From Baylisascaris procyonis (Eukaryota; Nematoda; Chromadorea; Rhabditida; Ascarididae): a stretch of 64,000 nucleotides of DNA. Positions 58,263 to 64,000 of the stretch are shown here, piece by piece (positions within the stretch are counted from its first letter, which is position 1; the number at the start of each line of letters is the position of its first letter). The DNA lies in NCBI GenBank assembly GCA_037389465.1, contig JAZARR010000229.1, positions 1,463,501 through 1,527,500 on the forward strand, read 5' to 3'. Position numbers and translations under genes: made by a program. The notes beneath the pieces are model-generated. The model saw nothing but the letters and a program-made list of their open reading frames with translations, searched no databases and was not told the DNA's origin.

Positions 58263-61200
58263 CGGAAAGGAAAGAAAAACGAAAAGGAAGACAAAAAGAA
58301 TAAAAAGAAGAAAAAAAAAGGAGTCAGCGTTCCAGAGAGAGAAGATTGGTGAGGTTGGATAATTCGACACGCCCGTTAATCTGTGGTTTTAGAGAGTTTA
58401 TGAGGTGGGCTTCCCTTACCTTGCGGATTAGCGTGCCTTTGCCACGAACAAATATTTCTACCACAATGTTAGTTGCCTCAAAGTTGTGGACCTCGGCAAC
58501 ATGCTTGGCCATTGGGCATGCAGCATATGATCGAGATAGTGGTGATGACATCCTTAACACGTGCTCTCTAATGCGCTCATGGAGGAAGCGGCCCGTTTCA
58601 CCAATATAGAGAGAATCGCATGCACAACAACGAATAGAATAGACAACATCTTTCATGCAACAGTCCCCTAGATTGTTAGTGGGACAAGTAACACATTTGG
58701 ATAGGTTGTGGCATAGGCGATCATATAGTCGGTTGCGGACGAGAATTTCTCGAAGTGTGGGAGGGGAGTAACGTTTAGTTTAAGAAGGAGCTGGTGCTTA
58801 CTGAGAAGGAGGGAAAATTCGTCAGTAAAACTGTCGCATATGCAGGGAGTGGAAAGGGAAAGTTGGGCATTACGTTCATGCTCACTACGACGTCTACGAT
58901 GTCGAAGGGAGGGGTTGTCGAGATGTTGTTGTCTGTGGTTGGATGAGAAGTTAAGATTGTCACCGTTAGTGGCAAGAATGGATTGGGCGCGGTGAAGATA
59001 AGTTTCCATGCTGTCGTGGTCGGTATTGAGGCTGACAGCATGGACAGTTTTTATGAAATGGGAGACGACGTTGTGTTTGATGTTGGGTGGATGAGCTGAG
59101 CGGGCGTTAACAAGAATATTAGAAGAAGAAGGTTTAGTGTAGCAAGCAGAGCAGAATTTACCTTTAGAGAGGGTAATACGAGTGTTGAGGAAGGGGATGC
59201 CTTCTGCAGATGGGTTTTCGATTGTGAGAGAGATGAAGGAATCGGCATTGTTAAGAGTATCGAATATTTCTTGCAGGTGTGCAGGGGATTTAGCAATGAC
59301 GAACATATCATCGATATAGCGAACACACAATACGGGATTCATGTGTAATGAGCGATGCTCAAGAGCTGCCATGAAAAGGATGGCTAGTATCGGAGCCAAT
59401 CTGTTGCCCATGGCCAGACCCCTAATTTATTCGTAATAGGATCCAGACCAGGTGAAACAAGAAAAGCTGAGACACGCTTCAGCTAGTAGCAGAAGGCAAG
59501 CCTTTGTGAGTCCGTAGGTGCAAATTTTATCGATATGGTCATCAAGAAAGTTGGAAAGACGAGTTAGAGCAGTATCCTGGGAAACATTAGTGTAGAGGTT
59601 GGTAACATCAAAACTTGAGAAAGAAACGTTGTTGTCGGAGGTAGCGGGTGTTGGTTAGCTTGCTGAAGACGCAAAAGAAAGGCAGTTGTATTTTTCAAAT
59701 GTGATGGCACAAGGTTGAGAAGGGGAGAGAGAATTTTAGAAATCAGTCATTCACCATCACCCACTCACTGCCCTAACTAGAGGAGCATAATAATTTTTAC
59801 GATGTGTTTATGCTAACTTGTGTCTTTATGCGCTTGTTGAAGACAAAGCGCTAACATGCCCTCTTTATGCCATTCGCAAGTGCAGTCCGCTTTTTGTGCA
59901 AAAACATATTTGAGTTACTCGTCAACAAGCTCAACTCCGTCTGTTCATTTGCCTCCATCCGATATGCATAAAAGCTTTTACGACGTTTTATATCGAGTCA
60001 ACGTGTATATCCACTTTTACGATCAGTCAATATCCCCAACTCCATCTGCCTTGATTTCAGCATCACCCACTAACTTCTATAATAAATAACTTTGCAGCTC
60101 AGCTTTATTTAACATTCAAATTCACTTATTCGAGCGCATCGCGCACCCGATATTGATGTTTTTTATAATGAACTACTCATCGATATTCACCTTTATAGTC
60201 CCAGTCGGTAGCCGAGCGTATTTGGTATCGTCATAATTCGTTAACGCAATTAACGAGAGTCGATTGAAGTCGATGAACATATTCTCGCATGAAGTGATCG
60301 CTTGGCTGAATAGTAACCAATACTAAAATACGCTACCATTTTGCATCGCTCAAAATGCGCACCGAGTGCAGTACTCATGGATGAAAAAAGTACATATGTC
60401 AAAGAGGTTGCGTCATCGAAAGGGAAGGACGCCTTCAAAAAAAAAAAAGGTACAGTTAGGAACCAATTTTTTTGCGTTCTGTGGATTGATCAGATGATCA
60501 TGTTTAACGGTCTCTTATGCCATCAGTATCTTTTTTCTCACCAAAAAGAAGGTTGTCACTGCCGAGCATCGTATAGCACACAACAGAGCAATGCGTTATC
60601 ATAGCACGCCTCTTTGTTATAAATGATGGATTGCGCATTTGCAGCACTCAAATGTTATAACAGCAACACCGTTTGATATCGCGTTTGACTTGTGTACTTC
60701 AATAACCGATTTCGCTATTAGGTTCATCAATAACACTTTAGTAGCTTATTATGATTTCACATATTAGATCGAACTATCCCGTTTTTCCTGTTGCATATAT
60801 CTACTCAAGTATAGGGGAAATACCGTACCTTTTCCGCAGGCATTTTCGCGAATCGATTATGAATGCATTTTTTATAGCGAAGTATGCTGTGAGTAGGCAC
60901 CTGTAATGATTTATTCAATAGAGAACGTAAAATAGATGAAGTGAATTTGCGAAGATGTCGTTGAAAAAAAGGTGAAAATAATTGAATGGAAAACAGAAAG
61001 AGTTTAGTTTTGTTCGCACACGGAGCAGATTACCCAAAATTGCGAATGATGCCGAATGGATTGGAAAAACAACGCATTGAAATCAGGTCATCCAGGGAAC
61101 GGGAAGGGACAAGCCTCCCTTTATCTAATGCATGAGGTGGTAGGGTTACATCGCCGCCATCTATGCCACACACAAACAGAAATGAACACCACAAATCGAT

Positions 61201-62018
61201 GCCACACACAGATACAGACACAGACATACACGCCCACAAGCTCTCATCCCACACACGCGCACACGCATGCACGCACATACGCACGCACGCACACACACAC
61301 ACACGCGCACACGCATGCACGCACATACGCACACACGCACACACCGAATCGAGAAAGGGGAGGCCTCCTCCCCCTCTTTATGCGACATGCAAACAGAAAG
61401 ATACACCAAATGATGACCCCGACACGGAATCGAACCCCCTCCTCTGGATCTATCTTTTATCTCATGCTCCAACTTGGAAATATGTATACTTGTTCAACTC
61501 CATTCATTGAGATTTTCGAAGTGCCGAAGCCGCTAATTATGAAAAATGGCGTATGTTTATACTTTTCACCCACTAACATTACACCTACCCCCAAAGTGTC
61601 ACTCTGGAGAGCTCAAACTGATCATCCGTTTGATGAAGAAATCCCCCCTCCGTCAATTCGTTCGTCAGATAACGCTGATCAAACGCCTTCGGTAACATAG
61701 TGAAGCGGCTCGAAGGTATAGAAATCGGCAGAAATTATGAATATAATATTTATTTGTTGTTCAAAGCTTCCTTCCAATAATTTCCCTTTTCGAACAAAAC
61801 AAATAAAAGAATTTGAATTATCGCATATATTTCAATTCTATCAATGAAATAAACAATTTAAGAAATAAACATCAGTGCTAAAATATTATAAAATCAACCT
61901 CAGAGGAGGAAGATGATGCATTTCCATTGTGTAATGGTGGTTGAAAATAGACAATGCAAATACAAAATAAGAAGCATATGAAGAAAACCGCCAGTCGAAA
62001 TATTCCAAATCGCATCAT
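49881..62018 (-). CDS. FkbM-like methyltransferase, unit C copy with 7.6 kb transposon-filled intron
   Basis: All exons have counterparts to unit A: 61899-62018, 60829-60900, 60191-60305, 52493-52537, 52225-52438, 51554-51678, 50615-50763 and 49881-49995. All are open, with identical lengths. Differences are mostly conservative (FVLGYEHGGMYRDEF here, FVWEHEYGGIYRDEF in A). The intron between 52537 and 60191 contains Gypsy2, an inverted R1 copy and a Penelope-like element. Gypsy2 inserted in CTTAC, which is the acceptor GTAAG of the 45-nt exon, so the AG remains but the pyrimidine tract is replaced by LTR sequence. Correct splicing is therefore doubtful. As in A, the exon 2 to exon 3 phase is unresolved. 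Confidence 0.55.
52543..53026 (+). repeat. Gypsy2 5' LTR (unit C)
   Basis: Two direct repeats of about 85 bp open the U3 region; each contains GTTGGGTATGGC and GAGCCAACCCAA, which can pair with each other. TATAAAA lies at 52803-52809. The 3' LTR has AATAAA (57824-57829) where this LTR reads CTATAGA. Confidence 0.92.
53048..54361 (+). CDS. Gypsy2 Gag (unit C)
   Basis: Identical in reading to the unit B copy at 36968-38281 (first ATG 53057). It has the Gln-rich N-terminus and the capsid-like domain. Real Gag coding probably ends near 53860, where knuckles appear in the -1 frame. The open extension to 54361 overlaps protease code and is probably without function. Confidence 0.75.
   Translation: MRQMEGLPDSLILLLQRQQEQQALMQQMMAAMQQQMMALSVGTTQTTATSTVDPTLDNAIATFTYFPDENITFETWFKRYEDDFNVDAQKLDDAGHVRFLLRKLDATTYEKCANYILPRQPRDLKFDETINILKDIFGPKISLFNQRYHCLKLARNPRDDITTYGSIVNRECENFRLRELNPEQFKCLMFVCGLQSPADAEYRLHLLNRIDMNANATLKVLIAEYRRLDNLKHDNRMVEDSSAIQTVNVATVPSKPKRFKRKAPKKRANIRRNATRQRHQKHRCQRSDPSIRRETTEQLHQEHRAGNAAACTSSRNADSPTTSALSAETQDTRKATVRGIGDSTSRGSTNDAGAINQTVLKAPRRRRTRKNGGSSSPRSTTDTQFDSKWIQGRTSPSCQRRHGSESGPLVHSQPRRKPSMHRTIQSVSLNRRPERSR
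53860..57204 (+). pseudogene. Gypsy2 Pol: protease, RT, RNase H and integrase, with in-frame stops
   Basis: One frame carries all Pol domains: knuckles (53955 onward), protease FQVDTGSDITVM, RT SRIDFADAYLQVEV and AYLDDVIIVGR, RNase H VVAADASNNGLGAVIS and LLTDHKSLLAIF, integrase zinc module (HKGHPGITRMKALARSYVYW, QCQPC) and core HVDYAGPF, SDNGTQFTS, NGQAERFV. TAG at 55297-55299 interrupts RT just before MPAPTDVTTLRSF. TAA at 57091-57093 falls in RHVN-stop-LRR, where Gypsy1 has RHTNQMR. All catalytic residues are present, so two nonsense changes are the main visible defects. Confidence 0.88.
57205..57428 (+). pseudogene. Gypsy2 Pol C-terminal tail
   Basis: Same frame after TAA 57091. It is Gln-rich and ends VDLRRSTRDRHAPQRF, the usual Gypsy Pol tail, overlapping the polypurine tract and the start of the 3' LTR. 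Confidence 0.7.
57429..57911 (+). repeat. Gypsy2 3' LTR (unit C)
   Basis: Begins TGTTGGGTATGAC and ends CAGATACAACA, followed by the TSD CTTAC. AATAAA lies at 57824-57829. It shares the two U3 direct repeats with the 5' LTR. Confidence 0.93.
58209..58258. repeat. (TA)25 microsatellite
   Basis: Uninterrupted TA dinucleotides just downstream of the Penelope-like endonuclease; this tract is a likely site of length variation. Confidence 0.95.
58324..58725 (-). pseudogene. Penelope-like GIY-YIG endonuclease domain
   Basis: The frame gives a Cys motif (KCVTCPTNN, then GDCC), VVYSIRCCACDSLYIGETGR and FLHERIREHV. These match the GIY-YIG core (here VYSI and YIG), the following Arg and the REH motif; HVAEVHNFE and a C-terminal helix follow. 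The ORF from ATG 58656 is 110 codons. It is in a different frame from RT; the shift lies near 58755-58770, where conserved coding (VRNRLYDRLCHNLSKC) starts in this frame. Without that shift RT and endonuclease would form one protein, as usual for the family. Confidence 0.78.
58668..59742 (-). pseudogene. Penelope-like reverse transcriptase, truncated
   Basis: Conserved RT pieces are FDVTNLYTNVSQDTAL (first catalytic Asp, near 59600), GLAMGNRLAPILAILFM, and VRYIDDMFV with the YIDD box. TAA at 59427-59429 interrupts the frame between the first two. After YIDD, FLNTRITLSKGKFCSACYTK is typical of Penelope-like RT thumbs. The fingers region and N-terminus are absent beyond about 59742. With a stop and a frameshift it is inactive as read. 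Confidence 0.8.
61245..61345. repeat. CA/GCACAC microsatellite, unit C
   Basis: Expanded counterpart of 12182-12232, within intron 1 of the FkbM-like gene. Confidence 0.8.
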
Positions 62019-64000
62019 TTTTGCAGTGCTGAAAAATTTCCTTAGACGATGAATATTTTCTTCGATATTACTTTGCTGTAAATGGAAAAATCTCTGGAGT
62101 AATTATTGTTCAGTAGAAAATAGCTCAAAAGAGATCTAGATGACTAAAACACACAACGACCTGCACTCCCATCTACGAGAATCTGTGCACGAACACAATT
62201 CGATGTAATTGTCGACGAAATAAGAAAAGAAACGTTGAAGGAAAAAAATCCGAGGTGAAGGCGAAACTCGTTCGCCAACAAACGATTTGAAAAAAACCTG
62301 GATAAAGATAGATGGAAAAAAGCAACACAGATTTGAAACCTTTCAAATGATATTCGAAGTGAAACCTTGAAACATCGTTTGTAGTGTTTTGATCTATTTC
62401 CTGAACTTTTTGACTTATTTCTGAAAAACATTTTTTTACTTTCATAAACATCTTGTGGAAAATGAGTTCGCGAGTTTTTGTCGATTTTTTTATCACTTGT
62501 CAAGTTTTTTGCATTTCGGAACGAAATCAGAATGTTCTGTTGTATTTCACTTTTCGAAAAAACGAATTTCATACTCACTGCGGGATGATCAAGCGCTCGA
62601 AAATGATTCCGACAATAACAAACTATACAATGTTTTCATGTAATGGATTCAAGACTTTTTCTGACTTAATAAGTAAAAGTGAACAGCAAAATTGTACCAT
62701 TGATTGAAGACAATGCTGCAAACGCGGTAAGGTGAATAATATTACTTTGCAAAGTATAGTCGAAGATGAGATTGATAAATAAGAAGGAAAAGAATATAAA
62801 ATATGAAATATTTTGATGGTAAAAGTCGGAAGCAGTGGTAATTAGAGCTTTGAGAATTTTTAAGGTCTACTTGTACATTTGATTTCCTTCTATAAGGCTA
62901 TAACGTCTAATAAAGCCTATCTGCATATTTGTTTCATGTTCATAAGACCATAAATTTTAATGAAAGTCTACATACACATTTGTTTTCCTCTAAAACCTTT
63001 ATAAAACTTTAAAAAATTGAAGAAACTCGAGTTGGTCTGCCTGATGATCCCTAGGCTGTCTCTTCAAACACAGCTCGATGTATTAACAAAGAAAGTGCTT
63101 AACTAGTTAGTACGCTTATGGTTTTTCTTGTTTACATTTTAATTCTCGTTGTAATTTTATTTAACTTTTAACCAATGGTGCATTGCAATATTCATTCTTA
63201 TTCTTGTTTCACCATCATTCAACAGTCAGCATCGTTATTTTGAATACCGTGCGCGTTTAGTTGCTTTCTCTATGACATACAAGTTTGCTCGTTGCATTTA
63301 TAGACATTCATTTAGTTGTGTTAATTTGTCGGCAGCTTATCAACTTCGTTGTATTTTGTCAAACCCTTTAATTTCCCAGACAAACAAACGCTTCAATTTT
63401 TTTCTTTAATGTCAAAGAACCTTGCTTCGATTTATAACCTTTCTTTGGGTAACTTCCATTCGGGCAACTATATTTGTGGACCAATCTTGTCAGAGATAGT
63501 TTTTGGCTACCTCGATCTCGTCAGCTGTAATTTCTTGGCTTTCCCAAACGTGTTAGGGGTAGTTTTTTGGCCATCTCGAAAGCCGAATATGGGCAACCCA
63601 ATGTTGCACTATAGCGTTAGCGTTAAGCGGCACTTGACTATGGAAGACAGTGTGATCATCTTCCACTGGAAGATGGTGGACTTTTGAGCACCGTTTATTC
63701 ACAACTCTTCGGTGGATCTAAATTTTAAGAGACATCAGTCACGAAATGAGTACTATTGACGTAAACGTCGCAGAAAGTCCCTACCGATAATTAAAGGATG
63801 ACTGTCAAAAGCTCTTTTAACTGGAGGTTGAAGATTTGAAATAGCAACTGAATAGCTTGAAGGAAGGGGTCGACGATCATGAAGCAAGAATTAACGATAA
63901 AAGTAATCGCATTGAAACAAATCAGCGCATCCTAAGAGAGGTAACGTTCATGTCTATGGCTTAGAGTACGCAAAATGTAAGTTCGCCATAAGCAACCAGG
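62019..64000. other. Upstream region of FkbM-like gene, unit C
   Basis: Nearly identical to 12905-14480 of unit A at a constant offset of 49114, then more divergent after about 63590. The same unsupported minus-strand ORFs occur (62144-62578). No gene is called. Confidence 0.45.

Larger units (their letters stand above)
58116..59742 (-). mobile_element. Penelope-like element, 5'-truncated
   Basis: A reverse transcriptase followed by a GIY-YIG endonuclease on the minus strand, without LTR or integrase, is the Penelope-like arrangement. The N-terminal part of RT is missing, which fits 5' truncation. A (TA)25 tract (58209-58258) and a pyrimidine-rich stretch follow the endonuclease. Boundaries are approximate. 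Confidence 0.8.
57975..60140 (-). repeat. Inverted R1 copy split by Penelope-like element
   Basis: 57975-58115 matches the right part and 59745-60140 the left part of R1 (5262-5826), both reverse-complemented. Between them lies the Penelope-like element. The whole block replaces about 23 nt of unit A intron sequence (near 11070). Confidence 0.6.

Noticed and set aside
1..64000. tRNA or rRNA genes
   Set aside because: No tRNA A/B-box pair with a foldable cloverleaf and no conserved rRNA stretch was recognised on either strand; a covariance-model search would be needed to exclude degenerate ones.

Overview
The window is eukaryotic, animal-type, repeat-rich DNA, most likely from a nematode. The evidence is: (i) a split gene for an FkbM-type (Methyltransf_21) methyltransferase, a family greatly expanded in nematodes, with canonical GT..AG sites and one intron of about 54 nt; (ii) Ty3/Gypsy and BEL/Pao LTR retrotransposons, the BEL ones carrying an env-like gene; (iii) a Penelope-like element with a GIY-YIG endonuclease. 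The exon/intron spacing would suit a strongylid or other rhabditid, but I cannot name the species.

The backbone is a tandem array of about 20 kb host units. Unit A runs from about 3.8 kb to 21.95 kb, B from 21.95 to 41.73 kb, and C from 43.83 kb to beyond the end. Each unit carries, in order: a plus-strand Pro/Tyr-rich secreted-protein gene relic, a minus-strand uncharacterised split gene, a minus-strand FkbM-like gene whose last exon lies only about 85 nt from that second gene, and long AT-rich spacer. In A all eight recognisable FkbM-like exons are open (8364-12904). In B the gene has a 1-nt deletion, a BEL element in one intron and no first exons. In C the exons are open, but one intron holds a Gypsy element and a Penelope-like element, about 7.6 kb in all.

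Mobile DNA: Gypsy1 (1 to about 3803, +, entering from the left edge); a 280-bp solo LTR (15443-15722); BEL1 (16278-21696, -), which lost RT, RNase H and integrase by an apparently in-frame deletion but keeps gag, protease-like and env-like regions; BEL2 (28606-35743, +) with apparently identical LTRs, TSD AAATG and empty sites in A and C; Gypsy2 at the same position in B (3'-truncated, 36462-38888) and C (full length, 52543-57911); a foldback DNA element (41732-43824) at the B/C junction; and a 5'-truncated Penelope-like element (about 58116-59742) nested in an inverted copy of a unit repeat. Each LTR element with internal sequence has stops, frameshifts, deletions or lost catalytic residues; none looks autonomous as read.

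The units are a recombination mosaic. B and C are nearly identical over 21954-24495 / 43832-46373, A and C over about 12.3-14.4 kb / 61.4-63.5 kb, and A and B over about 14.5-15.4 kb / 40.0-40.9 kb. This implies unequal exchange or gene conversion between tandem copies. No tRNA, rRNA or CRISPR array was recognised. Splice models were made by eye and are not transcript-supported.
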